From Halogeometricum pallidum JCM 14848 (GTDB lineage: Archaea; Halobacteriota; Halobacteria; Halobacteriales; Haloferacaceae): 64,000 bases of DNA. The number at the start of each line of letters is the position of its first letter. The first letter of the stretch is position 1. The stretch lies in contig NZ_AOIV01000008.1 in assembly GCF_000337095.1 (NCBI RefSeq), positions 62,001-126,000 of the forward strand. The letters are read 5' to 3'. Positions 35,100 through 44,193 of this stretch are shown piece by piece. The notes below the pieces were generated by a model, which saw nothing but the letters and a program-made list of their open reading frames with translations, did not search any database and was not told where the DNA came from. The translations under genes and the position numbers were made by a program.

Positions 35100-35118
35100 C
35101 TACCCTCGAAGAGGGTAG
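35100..35118. repeat. Perfect 8-bp inverted repeat (hairpin)
   Basis: CTACCCTC at 35100-35107 and GAGGGTAG at 35111-35118 pair perfectly with a 3-base loop. On the minus strand the hairpin is followed by ATTGCTTCTT, like a terminator for the DUF7344-type gene that ends 125 bases upstream; it could also be an operator ahead of the enolase-like gene. A run of ten G at 35163-35172 lies nearby. Confidence 0.55.
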
Positions 35119-35242
35119 TTCGTGTATTCACTGTTCGCCTTGTATATTACTGCGGACGACGCGGGGGGGGGGCGGGAGCCACCTTGCCCGTCCGAGCGTT
35201 CGTGCGCGAGGCCCCGACGGACCGCCTCCGCGGACGCTTCCG

Positions 35243-35578
35243 TCACTGTCCCGAGCGGTCGTCTCGGTCGTCGCGAACGAACCGAAGCAGCGGTACGAGG
35301 TCGTCGAACCGCGCGCCGCGACGGAGGACGCCCTCGTCTCTGTCCCACTCGACGAACTCCGTCGCGTCGAGTTTCGGCAGGTGGACGTGGTACAACGTCG
35401 CCCGACGGCCCGGCGGGGCATCGTCGCCGTCGCCGAGGAGTTCCGCGTCGATTCGAAGCGACTCCTGGTCGAGGAGTTCGAGGAGGATTCGTCTCCGGGA
35501 GGCGTTCGACAACGCCTCGAATCGCTCGTCGACTCGGTCGGAGTCGCGCTCAGGTCTCCGGTCATCTGCTCCCGACAT
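35243..35578 (-). CDS. Small winged-helix regulator (DUF7344-like)
   Basis: A 111-residue protein with a winged-helix core: RVDERFEALSNASRRRILLELL is the ArsR-like helix pair and ATLYHVHLPKLDATEFVEWD the recognition helix and wing (both quoted in part). This is the haloarchaeal DUF7344 kind of small regulator. The ATG at 35576-35578 is taken; upstream in-frame codons are AT-rich and unlikely. It is divergent from the Bat-type regulator gene at 35731. Confidence 0.82.
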   Translation of the reverse strand: MSGADDRRPERDSDRVDERFEALSNASRRRILLELLDQESLRIDAELLGDGDDAPPGRRATLYHVHLPKLDATEFVEWDRDEGVLRRGARFDDLVPLLRFVRDDRDDRSGQ

Positions 35579-35730
35579 TTGTGCCCTCTCACCCCGCCTC
35601 GAAGCCGACACGGCGGCGGTCCCACCCGCGCTACCGTCCGGCACACATAACAATCTTGGTCTCTTACTATTCTTAAACCGATGCCTGTGCAATCATGCCT
35701 TTCAAATAGGGGTGGGCCGTCTCAGAGCCG

Positions 35731-36390
35731 ATGGTAGTCATCGTCCACGTTCTCGTCGACGCGGATGCCTTCGACCTCGGGCGGGTGACGCAGGTCGGCC
35801 CCGAGGTGCGCGTCGAACTCGAACGGGTCGTCCCGACGGACGGGAGCGTGATGCCCTTCTTCTGGGCGTCCGGAGCGGAGTCCGAGGCGTTCGAGCGCTC
35901 GGTGCGGGGGAGCGATGCCGTCGAGGAGTTGCGAGCGCTCGCGCGCGTCGACGGGCGGGTGCTCTACCAGGTGCGCTGGACGGAGACGACGCCGAGTCTG
36001 ACGGGGGCCATCGCCGCGCACGACGGCACCATCCTCGAAGCGTCCGGCGGTCGGACGTGGTCGTTTCGACTCCGGTTTCCGGACCACCGCGACCTCGCGG
36101 CGTTCCACGAGGACTGCCGGGCGCGCGGCGTCGACCTGCACGTCGAGCGAATCGCCACGCTCGACGCGGAGTACGCCTCAGAGTACGGCTTCGACCTCAC
36201 GACCAAACAGTCGGACGCCCTCGCGTTGGCGGTCGAGTCGGGGTACTTCGAGGTGCCGCGGCGGGTGACGCTGTCGGAGGTAGCCGACGAACTCGGAATC
36301 AGCCAACAGGCGGCCTCCGAACGGATCCGACGGGCGGCCGACACCGTCCTCCGTCGGGCGTTGATGTCGCGGTCCGGAAACGACCGCTGA
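35731..36390 (+). CDS. Bat-like transcription regulator with HTH_10 domain
   Basis: A 219-residue protein with the HTH_10 domain at its C-terminus (LTTKQSDALALAVESGYFEVPRR, then SEVADELGISQQAASERIRRA; quoted in pieces) and an N-terminal bacterio-opsin activator-type domain (residues 1-150). It is a second member of this family in the window, beside the one at 789. The gene is flanked by a divergent small regulator and a convergent DUF1405 gene; its target is unknown. Confidence 0.88.
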   Translation: MVVIVHVLVDADAFDLGRVTQVGPEVRVELERVVPTDGSVMPFFWASGAESEAFERSVRGSDAVEELRALARVDGRVLYQVRWTETTPSLTGAIAAHDGTILEASGGRTWSFRLRFPDHRDLAAFHEDCRARGVDLHVERIATLDAEYASEYGFDLTTKQSDALALAVESGYFEVPRRVTLSEVADELGISQQAASERIRRAADTVLRRALMSRSGNDR

Positions 36391-36427
36391 GCGCCGACCT
36401 CGCGTCGTCGCGTCCGCGTTCGTCGCC

Positions 36428-37180
36428 TCAGACCCGGCCCGAGCGGAGTTCCAACTTCTTCACGCGCGTCGAGAGCGTGAGGAACGTCGCGGCCAGGGTC
36501 AGCGTGACCGCCCCGGCGGCGGCGACCTGGAGGACGGTCGACCCCGCGAACGGGACGGCGTCGGCCAGCGGTAGCGACGTGTGGTGCGGGTTCCCGACGA
36601 TCGGAACGAAGTAGTCGACCACGTCGTTGAACCCGTACCAGACGACGGCGACGGCGACGGCCCGGACGGGAAAATCCGAGATGCGGTGGAGGACGAACGC
36701 CTCGACGGCCATGGCGAGGTGGCTGAACACGAGAAAGAGATACATCGGCAGTACCGTCCCCGCGAGGAACGCCTCGGAGAACGTCACGAGGACGAACGGG
36801 GTCCACAGCCCGAGCTTCAGACAGCCGAAGAACGCGAGGGCGTTCAGATACTCGTTGGACCGGCCGAGTTTCCAGAGAGCGAACGCGCCCGCGACGAACA
36901 GCGTTCCGACCGGACTGTCCGGGACGAACGGCCACATCACGACCGGTTCGCTCGCGAACTGCCACGTTATCAGCGGGTCCGAGAGCGGGAGCGGGTGGAA
37001 GCCGTAGTACCAGAAGCCGAACGCGGTGCCGAGGAGGTTGGTGGCGACGACGACCCAGACGAGCGTGAGTCCCGCGTTCTCCACCCGTTCGGGCAGGGGT
37101 GCGAGCCACCGCGGGAGTCGGTCGGCGGGCGGGAGTCCGTCGCCGTCGAACAGGCGACTGAGTCCGGTGGACGCGGCCAT
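36428..37180 (-). CDS. DUF1405 membrane protein
   Basis: A 250-residue polytopic protein with about six or seven hydrophobic segments. FGFWYYGFHPLPLSDP, LWTPFVLVTFSEAFL and VAVVWYGFNDVVDYF are typical of DUF1405, an uncharacterised family in archaea and bacilli. The start at 37178-37180 is chosen (MAASTGLSRLFDG); the frame is open far upstream only because pdxS lies antisense. Confidence 0.88.
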   Translation of the reverse strand: MAASTGLSRLFDGDGLPPADRLPRWLAPLPERVENAGLTLVWVVVATNLLGTAFGFWYYGFHPLPLSDPLITWQFASEPVVMWPFVPDSPVGTLFVAGAFALWKLGRSNEYLNALAFFGCLKLGLWTPFVLVTFSEAFLAGTVLPMYLFLVFSHLAMAVEAFVLHRISDFPVRAVAVAVVWYGFNDVVDYFVPIVGNPHHTSLPLADAVPFAGSTVLQVAAAGAVTLTLAATFLTLSTRVKKLELRSGRV

Positions 37181-37351
37181 ACGTCGGGCAGGGACGAGCG
37201 TTACAAAGCGATGGCGGTTCGGGGAATCGGAGGGGTCGGGAGCCGACCGGGCCGACCGAGTCGAACGGTCACCCTCCGCGCGCGACTCCCGTCCCGCCCG
37301 CCGTCGGCCGCACTGGTTGGTCTTAAGTAGGTCGACCCGTAACCTCCGAGT

Positions 37352-38260
37352 ATGCCCGAAGAGACCGATTTGGAAGAGCTCCGTCGCGGGACGGACCTCG
37401 TCAAGCGCGGCTTCGCGCAGATGCAGAAGGGCGGCGTCATCATGGACGTCGTCGACGCCGAACAGGCACGAATCGCCGAGGAGGCGGGCGCGGTGGCGGT
37501 CATGGCGCTCGAAGCGGTCCCCGCCGACATCCGCAAGCGCGGCGGCGTGGCCCGGATGGCCGACCCCGCCGACGTGAAGGAGATAATCGACGCCGTCTCC
37601 ATCCCCGTGATGGGCAAATCGCGCATCGGCCACACGAAGGAGGCGCAGATTCTGGAGTCCATCGGGGTTGACATGGTCGACGAGAGCGAGGTGCTGACGC
37701 CCGCCGACGACCGCTATCACATCGACAAGCGCGACTTCACCTCGCCGTTCGTCTGCGGCGCGCGCAACCTCGGCGAGGCGCTCCGCCGCATCGAGGAGGG
37801 CGCGGCGATGATTCGGACGAAGGGCGAGGCCGGCACGGGCGACGTGAACCAGGCCGTCCACCACCAGCGCAACATCAAAGGCGCCATCCGCGAACTCGAA
37901 GGTAAGACGCACGAGGAGCGCGAAAAGTGGGCCCGAGAGCACGAGGCGCCCGCCGAACTCGTCCACGAGACGGCCGAGATGGGCCGGCTTCCGGTCGTGA
38001 ACTTCGCCGCCGGCGGCATCGCCACGCCCGCCGACGCCGCCCTGATGATGCATCACGGCTGCGACGGCATCTTCGTCGGGTCCGGCATCTTCGGCGCGGA
38101 GAACCCCGACGTGATGGGCGAAGCCGTCGTCGAGGCGGTCAACAACTGGGACGACCCCGAGCGACTCGCGGATATCTCCTCGAACATCGGCTCGGGGATG
38201 AAGGGCGAGGCGAACGCCACGCTCCCTGACGAGGAGAAACTGCAGGGTCGCGGCGTCTGA
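37352..38260 (+). CDS. pdxS: Pyridoxal 5'-phosphate synthase PdxS subunit
   Basis: A 302-residue (beta/alpha)8 enzyme that builds PLP from ribose 5-phosphate, glyceraldehyde 3-phosphate and ammonia. [34 protein letters not shown] and [16 protein letters not shown] carry the substrate and lysine residues; [17 protein letters not shown] and FVGSGIFG are the phosphate loops. The ammonia-supplying PdxT partner is not in the window. A TTAAGTA promoter box sits about 28 bases before the ATG, suggesting a leaderless transcript. Confidence 0.97.
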   Translation: MPEETDLEELRRGTDLVKRGFAQMQKGGVIMDVVDAEQARIAEEAGAVAVMALEAVPADIRKRGGVARMADPADVKEIIDAVSIPVMGKSRIGHTKEAQILESIGVDMVDESEVLTPADDRYHIDKRDFTSPFVCGARNLGEALRRIEEGAAMIRTKGEAGTGDVNQAVHHQRNIKGAIRELEGKTHEEREKWAREHEAPAELVHETAEMGRLPVVNFAAGGIATPADAALMMHHGCDGIFVGSGIFGAENPDVMGEAVVEAVNNWDDPERLADISSNIGSGMKGEANATLPDEEKLQGRGV

Positions 38261-38261
38261 G

Positions 38262-38300
38262 TCGGAAAAAGAGTCGTTTTCTCTTCTGCGGTCTCGCGCG
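38262..38300. terminator. T-rich convergent terminator region
   Basis: Between the pdxS stop and the convergent UspA stop there are about 49 bases with an AAAAA run, useful as a T-run for the minus strand, and a CGTTTTCTCTT stretch for the plus strand. Archaeal termination commonly needs only short T-runs, so this small gap probably serves both genes. There is no strong hairpin. Confidence 0.4.
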
Positions 38301-38309
38301 TTGTCGGCG

Positions 38310-38801
38310 TTACGCGACGGTGTTCGCGTCCGAGGTGCTCGAATCGACCGCGTCCTCGCCCATCACGACCGTGACGGGGCCGTCGAAGCTGAGGAGCACG
38401 GTCTGTGCCACGTCGCCGAACAGGGCCTTCCCGGTCGGCGAGCGCTTCCGCCCGCCGAGGAAGACGTGGTCGACGCCCTCCGCGCGGGCCACGTCGAGGA
38501 TGGCGGCCGCCTCGCGACCGATGGTCCCCACGGGCCGGTAGGAGACGTCGACGCCCGCCAGTTCCTCGTCGGCCAGCGCCATCGCGCCGCGTTCGGCCGA
38601 CTCCTCGGCCTGTTCGAGCGTGTAGACGGCGTCCGAGGACCCGATGCCGGCGACGGCCCGGCGCTTCTCCTCGAACTCCTGTTCGGGGATGACGGTCAAG
38701 AGGACGAGTTCCGCGTCGGTGGCGGCGGCGTACTCGCCCGCCTCGCGGAGGAGGCGGCGGCCGCGTTCGCCCGGCGTCACGACGACGAGTGCGTGGTTCA
38801 T
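38310..38801 (-). CDS. Universal stress protein UspA family
   Basis: A 163-residue single UspA domain. It starts MNHALVVVTPGERGRRLL and ends with the ATP-loop pattern FLGGRKRSPTGKALFGDVA and SFDGPVTVVMGED. UspA proteins bind ATP or similar and help under stress; the trigger is unknown. A perfect 16-bp palindrome lies three bases upstream of the start codon (separate entry). It is convergent with pdxS. Confidence 0.92.
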   Translation of the reverse strand: MNHALVVVTPGERGRRLLREAGEYAAATDAELVLLTVIPEQEFEEKRRAVAGIGSSDAVYTLEQAEESAERGAMALADEELAGVDVSYRPVGTIGREAAAILDVARAEGVDHVFLGGRKRSPTGKALFGDVAQTVLLSFDGPVTVVMGEDAVDSSTSDANTVA

Positions 38802-38803
38802 AC

Positions 38804-38819
38804 TCGAACGTACGTTCGA
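38804..38819. promoter_or_regulatory. 16-bp perfect palindrome before the UspA start
   Basis: TCGAACGTACGTTCGA is fully self-complementary and ends three bases from the UspA start codon (38799-38801). An AT-rich AGATATTTCAC box on the minus strand lies about 25-30 bases upstream, so the palindrome falls between TATA and start, where a repressor would block transcription. Confidence 0.55.
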
Positions 38820-38926
38820 TGTCGTGAAATATCTACTCGAATACGTGTTGTCGGAGCGCACGGGAGCGGTCGGCACGGAGGCGTCCGGTAGACCGCCGGT
38901 CGGCGTCCGAACGGGAAGAGAATCGG

Positions 38927-39802
38927 TCAGAACAGGTCCGCGCCGCCGCCGACCCTCGTCTTGTACGCCCGGGCCTCGACGCCGGCGTCCTCGAAGGCGT
39001 CGAGCATCGCGGCCGCGATTCGCCCCCGTTCGTCGGGGTCGCAGACGGCGAGCAGGGACGGCCCCGCGCCCGAGACGGTGACGCCCGTCGCGCCCGCCTC
39101 CAGCGCCGCCGACCGGACGGCGTCGTAGCCGGTGATGAGTTCCGACCGCGCGGGCGTGACGAGTCGCTCGTCCATCCCCTTGCCGACGAGTTCGGGGTCC
39201 GACCGGCACATCCCGACGGTCAGCGTCGCCGCCGACCCGACGGTGTGGACCACGTCCGCCATGTCGGCCCGGTCGGGGACGACGCGGCGGGCGTCGCGCG
39301 TGGAGACGGCTATCTCGGGGAGGCAGGCGACCAGGGAGATATCCGTCTCCACGGGGGTCACCTCGTCCTCGCGGGCGACGGTGAATCCGCCGAGGAGGGC
39401 GGGAGCGACGTTGTCGACGTGCGCCTCGCCGGAGACGACGGCCTCGCCCTCGGCGGCGACGGGGACCAGTTCGGTCCGGGTGTGTCCCCGTTCGTAGAGG
39501 GCGTTCAGCGCGAGGGCGGCGCCAGCGGCGCTGGCCGCCGACGAACCGAGTCCCGAGGATGGCCTGACGCCTTTGTCTATCTCGATGTGCGCCGGGGCGT
39601 CGAGGGCGTCGGCGACGGCGCCGACGACGTTCTTTTCGGGGTCGGTCGGGATGTACTGGCTGCCGACGCCGGTCACGTCGATGGTCGTGCGCGGGGCGCG
39701 TTCGACGCGAATCACGTCCGCAGGTCGGTCGAGGGCGACGCCGAAGACGTCGAAGCCGCTCCCGAGGTTCGCACTCGTCGCGGGTGCCCTAACCGTTCGC
39801 AT
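38927..39802 (-). CDS. thrB: Homoserine kinase
   Basis: A 291-residue GHMP kinase. Motif 1 lies in ATSANLGSGFDVFG, motif 2 in RPSSGLGSSAASAAG (ATP loop) and motif 3 in VTVSGAGPSLLAV. It phosphorylates homoserine in threonine synthesis. The ATG at 39800-39802 (MRTVRAPATSANLG) is the family start. No other threonine gene is adjacent, which is common in haloarchaea. Confidence 0.95.
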   Translation of the reverse strand: MRTVRAPATSANLGSGFDVFGVALDRPADVIRVERAPRTTIDVTGVGSQYIPTDPEKNVVGAVADALDAPAHIEIDKGVRPSSGLGSSAASAAGAALALNALYERGHTRTELVPVAAEGEAVVSGEAHVDNVAPALLGGFTVAREDEVTPVETDISLVACLPEIAVSTRDARRVVPDRADMADVVHTVGSAATLTVGMCRSDPELVGKGMDERLVTPARSELITGYDAVRSAALEAGATGVTVSGAGPSLLAVCDPDERGRIAAAMLDAFEDAGVEARAYKTRVGGGADLF

Positions 39803-39943
39803 GGACCGTTTCTTCCCCAACTGCGGGTAAAAAGGTAGCGAAGCGGGGAAATACACGTCCTGCGAGGCGTCTGTCTCCCCGACCGACGTATCGGGGCGCG
39901 GGCGAACGGAAGGGATTTTCCACGGGGTCGCGTAGCCCGGTAC

Positions 39944-41290
39944 ATGATAGGTGTCGTCGGCGGCGGAATCGCAGGACTCGCCGCAGCGTACCGGTTGCGA
40001 CAGCGCGGATACGACGTACAGGTGTTCGAGGCCACGGACGACGTGGGCGGCCTCGCGGCCGTCTACGAGACGGCCGGCGACGACATCGAGAAGTTCTATC
40101 ACCACCTCTCGAAGTCCGAGGAGACCATCGTCGAACTCGCCGAGGAACTCGGCCTCGGCGACAAACTGCAGTGGCGCGTCGGCAAGAACGCCTACTACGT
40201 GAACGGGGTCGTCCATCCCCTCGACACGGCGTGGCAGATAGCCGCCTACCCGCACATGAGCGTCTACGATAAGTTCCGCCTCGGGATGCTCACGCAGGGT
40301 ATCGACGTGCGCGGCGGGGTGCCGGACTTCGACGCCTACGACGACCTCTCGGAGTACGAGAACGTCTCCATCCGCGATTTCGTCGTGGAACACACGACGC
40401 AGGGCGTCTACGACAACTTCGTCGACCCCCTTCTGGATGGCAAATTCGGGGAGCGAAAGAACGACGTGTCCGCCGCCTGGTTCCTCGGGCGCGTCCGCTT
40501 CCGCGGCGAACGTGACCTGCTCCGCGGCGAAATTCTGGGTTACTTCGACGGCGGGTTCCGACCCCTGCTGGACGCCCTCGTGGAGGCCGTCGGCCGCGAG
40601 AACATCACGACGGGGGCGCGCGTCACCGGGATGGAGACCGAGGGCGAGTCCGTCGGGTCGATGACCGTCGAAACCGAGTCGGGGACGGAGACGCACGACG
40701 TGGACGCCGCCGTCGTCGCGGCGATGCCGAACGTGCTCGAAGACCTCACCGGCTACGAGTGCGACATCGAGTTCCAGGGCGCGGTGTGCGGTCTCGCCAC
40801 GATGAACGAGTCGCTGATGGACACCTACTGGCTCAACGTCGCCCACGACGCCCCGTTTGGCTCGCTCATCGAGCACACGAACTTCGTTCCGAAGGAGCGG
40901 TACGGGGGACAACACCTGATGTACGTCGCGAGCTACGTGCAGGGCCCCGAGGAGGAGCTTTGGCAGATGAGCGACGAGGAGGTCGAATCGCTCTGGTTCG
41001 ACGAGATAGAGTCGATGTTCCCCGGGTTCGACCGCTCGGCCGTCGAGCAGTTCCGCATCGCGCGCAACCCGCGCGCCGGCCCCATCTACGAGCGCGGGTA
41101 CCTCGACATGGTCGTCCCCTACGACCTCGCCGACGACGTGGCGGAGGGCGTCTACTACGCGGGTATGGCCTCGGAGGCGCAGTACCCCGAGCGCTCGCTG
41201 AACGGCGGCATCGTCGCCGGCTACGAGTGCGCCGACCGCATCGCAAAGCGCGTGGATGCGGACGCCGCCTCGACCGTCGCCGACGACTGA
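39944..41290 (+). CDS. FAD-dependent oxidoreductase, protoporphyrinogen oxidase/UDP-galactopyranose mutase-like
   Basis: A 448-residue flavoprotein. MIGVVGGGIAGLAAAYRL is the Rossmann FAD loop, followed by FEATDDVGGLA. Late in the chain VYYAGMASEAQYPERSLNGGI is the second FAD contact (quoted in part). The middle FVDPLLDGKFGERKNDVSA region resembles amine oxidase/mutase-type folds. Its role could be in glycan sugars or in desaturation; it is not decided by the sequence. It lies divergent from thrB with a 141-base gap. Confidence 0.85.
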   Translation: MIGVVGGGIAGLAAAYRLRQRGYDVQVFEATDDVGGLAAVYETAGDDIEKFYHHLSKSEETIVELAEELGLGDKLQWRVGKNAYYVNGVVHPLDTAWQIAAYPHMSVYDKFRLGMLTQGIDVRGGVPDFDAYDDLSEYENVSIRDFVVEHTTQGVYDNFVDPLLDGKFGERKNDVSAAWFLGRVRFRGERDLLRGEILGYFDGGFRPLLDALVEAVGRENITTGARVTGMETEGESVGSMTVETESGTETHDVDAAVVAAMPNVLEDLTGYECDIEFQGAVCGLATMNESLMDTYWLNVAHDAPFGSLIEHTNFVPKERYGGQHLMYVASYVQGPEEELWQMSDEEVESLWFDEIESMFPGFDRSAVEQFRIARNPRAGPIYERGYLDMVVPYDLADDVAEGVYYAGMASEAQYPERSLNGGIVAGYECADRIAKRVDADAASTVADD

Positions 41291-41359
41291 CGGCTCTCCC
41301 TTCCCGATCCGCTCGCGAGTATCTCCCGATCGACACGAATCGAAACCCCTTTCACCGTT

Positions 41360-41377
41360 ACTGACTGACCAGTCAGT
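41360..41377. promoter_or_regulatory. TetR operator palindrome
   Basis: ACTGACTG and CAGTCAGT are perfect inverted arms separated by two bases. The site ends two bases before the GTG of the TetR gene at 41380, the place for negative autoregulation of a leaderless message. It resembles operators of TetR-type drug-efflux regulators. Confidence 0.78.
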
Positions 41378-41379
41378 TA

Positions 41380-42021
41380 GTGAGCGAACGAGTAGAGTCG
41401 TCGGTGCCCACCGACGTACACGAGACGATGATGGAGGCGACGTACCGGGCGCTCTGCGCCAACGGGTTCGCCTCACTGACGATGCAGGACATCGCCGACG
41501 AGGCGGACAAGAGCACGTCGCTCCTGCACTACCACTACGACACGAAACAGGACCTCTTGGTCGCCTTCCTCCGCTACCTCATCGAGCGGTTCGAAGAGCG
41601 GTTCGAGGACACCGAGGACGAGGGCCCCGAAGAGCGGCTTCGCGGCTTCGTCTCGCGAATGGTACCCGACGACGACGGCGAGGACGACTACGACCGATTC
41701 GGCCTCGCCATCATGGAACTCCGGATGCAGGCCCCGTACGAGGACGCCTACCGGGAGCAGTTGCGGACGAACGAGGCGGTTATCCGCTCCCGCCTCGCGG
41801 ACGTCGTCCGGGACGGCATCGAGGAGGGAGTCTTCCGCGAGGTGGACCCCGACCGGACGGCGCGTCTCGTCTTCGACGCCCTCGACGGCGCGCGGAGCGA
41901 ACGCGTGACGGTCGGTGCCGACGAGGCGCCCGCGGAAGTCGCGGCGGCCCTCGACGAGTTCGTGTTCTCGTCGCTGCTCGTCGCTGAGGGCGAGGCAGAC
42001 GAGGGGGACGAGACCGAGTGA
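41380..42021 (+). CDS. TetR/AcrR-family transcription regulator
   Basis: A 213-residue regulator. The N-terminal HTH (residues 12-60) reads ETMMEATYRALCANGFASLT then MQDIADEADKSTSLLHYHY (pieces), as in TetR. The C-terminal domain is the helical ligand-binding and dimer part. Translation most likely begins at GTG 41380, directly behind the operator-like palindrome. It overlaps the MATE exporter start by four bases, so regulator and efflux pump form one operon; self-repression lifted by a drug or metabolite is inferred. Confidence 0.9.
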   Translation: MSERVESSVPTDVHETMMEATYRALCANGFASLTMQDIADEADKSTSLLHYHYDTKQDLLVAFLRYLIERFEERFEDTEDEGPEERLRGFVSRMVPDDDGEDDYDRFGLAIMELRMQAPYEDAYREQLRTNEAVIRSRLADVVRDGIEEGVFREVDPDRTARLVFDALDGARSERVTVGADEAPAEVAAALDEFVFSSLLVAEGEADEGDETE

Positions 42022-43502
42022 GTTCGCGCGACGTGAACCTTACCGAGGGCGGGATGCTGAAACCGCTCCTCGTGCTCTCGCTTCCCATCGTCCTCTCGCA
42101 GTTGATGCAGGTGTGCTACAACTTGGCAGACACGTTCTGGGTCGGCCGCGTCGGCGAGAACGCCGTCTCGGCGCTCTCGTTCGCCTGGCCCATCGTCTTC
42201 TTGATGATATCCATCGGCGGCGGCTTCACCGTCGCCGGCACCGTCCTCGTCGCGCAGAACAAGGGCGCGGGCCGCGAGGACAGGGTCGACCACGTCGCCG
42301 GGCAGACCATCGCGTTCGTCACCCTCCTATCCGTCGCGTTCTCGGCGCTCGGCTACCTCCTCGCGCCGTCGCTCCTGCCCCTCATCGGCACGACGCCCGG
42401 CACCGAGGTTCACTCACTGGCCGTGACGTACACGCGCACCATCTTCCTCGGCGTCTACTTCATGTTCGGCTTCTTCATCTTCCAGGCGCTCCTGCGCGGG
42501 TGGGGCGACACCCGGACGCCGATGTACCTCATGGCGTTCGGCGTCGTCCTCAACGTCGTCCTCGACCCGTTCCTCATCCTCGGCTTCCAGAGCAACCCCG
42601 TGTTCGGGATGCTCGGACTGGGCGGCCTCCAGTCGGCGCTGTACGCGACGACGGGATTCGCCGGCCTCGGCGTGCAGGGCGCCGCCGTCGCCACGGTGTT
42701 CTCCCGCGGCGTGGGCGCGCTCGTCGGGTTCGCGCTGCTGTTCTCGGGGCGCGTCGGCATCCACCTCTCGAAGGAGGACCTCCTCCTCAAGGCCGAGACG
42801 GTGCGGAAAATCGTCCGTATCGGCGCGCCGACGAGCGTCGAGCAGTCGACGCGCGCACTCGGCGTGACGGCCCTCACGGCGCTCGTCGCCTACGCGGGCG
42901 CGACGGTGGCCGGCGTCGACACCTCCGCGACGGTGGCCGCTTTCGGCATCGGCAACCGCCTGAACTCGCTGGTGTTCCTGCCCGCCATGGGCCTCCAACA
43001 GGGCGTCGAGACGGTCGTCGGGCAGAACCTCGGCGCCGACAGCCCCGACCGCTCCGAGCGCGCGGTCCACCTCGGCGTGGGGCTCATCACCGTCGCGCTC
43101 GCCGGGGTGAGCGTCGTCGCGTACGCCTTCGCCGAACCCATCGTGGCGGTGTTCATCCCCGGGGAACCGAACGTCGTCGCCATCGGCGTCGACTACCTGC
43201 GGATCATCGCGCCGTCGTTCGCCTTCCTCGGTGTCTTCAGAATCGTCTCCGGCGGCTTCCGCGGGAGCGGTTCGACCCGCACGGCCATGGCGTTCTCGCT
43301 GCTGTCGCTGTGGGTGCTCCGCATCCCGCCCGCCTACGCGCTCGTCGAGTGGACGGACCTCGGGGTGAACGGCATCTGGTACGCCACGGCGTTCTCGAAC
43401 GTCGTCGCCGCCGTCCTCGCGGGCCTCTGGTTCACGCGCGGGACGTGGCGGAACGACGTCGTCGACGACACCCCGCGCGCTTCGCCCGCCACGGACGACT
43501 GA
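42018..43502 (+). CDS. MATE-family multidrug/solute exporter
   Basis: A 494-residue transporter with twelve predicted helices in two pseudo-symmetric halves. LSLPIVLSQLMQVCYNLADTFWVGRVG (quoted in part) at the N-terminus and the repeated RIGAPTSVEQSTRALGV in the second half are typical MATE signatures. It exports organic compounds using Na+ or H+. Translation starts at GTG 42018 inside a GTGA overlap with the TetR gene, so it is under the same operator. Confidence 0.95.
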   Translation: MSSRDVNLTEGGMLKPLLVLSLPIVLSQLMQVCYNLADTFWVGRVGENAVSALSFAWPIVFLMISIGGGFTVAGTVLVAQNKGAGREDRVDHVAGQTIAFVTLLSVAFSALGYLLAPSLLPLIGTTPGTEVHSLAVTYTRTIFLGVYFMFGFFIFQALLRGWGDTRTPMYLMAFGVVLNVVLDPFLILGFQSNPVFGMLGLGGLQSALYATTGFAGLGVQGAAVATVFSRGVGALVGFALLFSGRVGIHLSKEDLLLKAETVRKIVRIGAPTSVEQSTRALGVTALTALVAYAGATVAGVDTSATVAAFGIGNRLNSLVFLPAMGLQQGVETVVGQNLGADSPDRSERAVHLGVGLITVALAGVSVVAYAFAEPIVAVFIPGEPNVVAIGVDYLRIIAPSFAFLGVFRIVSGGFRGSGSTRTAMAFSLLSLWVLRIPPAYALVEWTDLGVNGIWYATAFSNVVAAVLAGLWFTRGTWRNDVVDDTPRASPATDD

Positions 43503-43593
43503 CGCGAGGGTCCGACACAGAGGCGCCGACGGGCGACGCGCGCCGACACGCTGTCGCCCCCGTCGCGGTGACGGGACGCCCCGAAAACCGAAT

Positions 43594-44193
43594 CTACGCT
43601 TCGCTCTCGTCCGTGTCGCCGTCGCGCATCCCGGGCGCGGCGTTCACATCCACGTCACGGGGCTCTTCCTGCCCGCCGACGCGCACCTCGCCGTCCTCGT
43701 CCTCGACGTACACGTCGTCGGCGAACCCGCCCTCCGCGTGGGGGTGTTCGGGGTCCTGCAGTCGCTCGGGCGTCGACGGCGCCTCCGGAACCTCCTGCGT
43801 GCGGAAGTCGCCGAGGGGGTTCGCGATGTCGATGCCGTAGCGGCGGAAGAACTGCTCGTAGCGTTCGTAGTGGGCCTCGAGTTCGTCGGCCGGGAACTCC
43901 ATCATCTCCGTCCAGCCGTGGTTGTAGAAGTCGAAGTTGGCCTGGACGTGGGTTATCTCCCGCGCCTCCGCCTCGGTGTAGCCCTCTTCGAGGGCGGCGA
44001 CGTAGGTGTCGAACGTGCAGTCGAAGAACGCCTCCAGGTGGGGTTCGCGCTCCTCGCGGTGTGCGGGGTCCGCCTTCTCGCCGAACACCCGCACGTGCAG
44101 GTCGACCAGTTTCTCCGTGGCGATGTCGCCGACGACGGGCATCGTCAGCGCCTTCTTCGCGGCGAAGTGACGGATGTTCTGTCTGAGCTTCAT
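43594..44193 (-). CDS. DUF6149-like haloarchaeal protein
   Basis: A 199-residue acidic soluble protein. MKLRQNIRHFAAKKALTMP and the helical HLEAFFDCTFDTYVAALEEGY are conserved in a haloarchaeal family that I recognise as DUF6149. Residues ~135-199 form a Pro/Asp/Glu-rich disordered tail. Function unknown. It is divergent from the flavoprotein gene at 44394 and convergent with the MATE gene. Confidence 0.75.
   Translation of the reverse strand: MKLRQNIRHFAAKKALTMPVVGDIATEKLVDLHVRVFGEKADPAHREEREPHLEAFFDCTFDTYVAALEEGYTEAEAREITHVQANFDFYNHGWTEMMEFPADELEAHYERYEQFFRRYGIDIANPLGDFRTQEVPEAPSTPERLQDPEHPHAEGGFADDVYVEDEDGEVRVGGQEEPRDVDVNAAPGMRDGDTDESEA

Noticed and set aside
38927-41476. An 849-codon minus-strand frame running from thrB across the flavoprotein gene
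   Set aside because: Only the thrB part (38927-39802) has GHMP-kinase motifs. The remainder is antisense to the well-supported flavoprotein.
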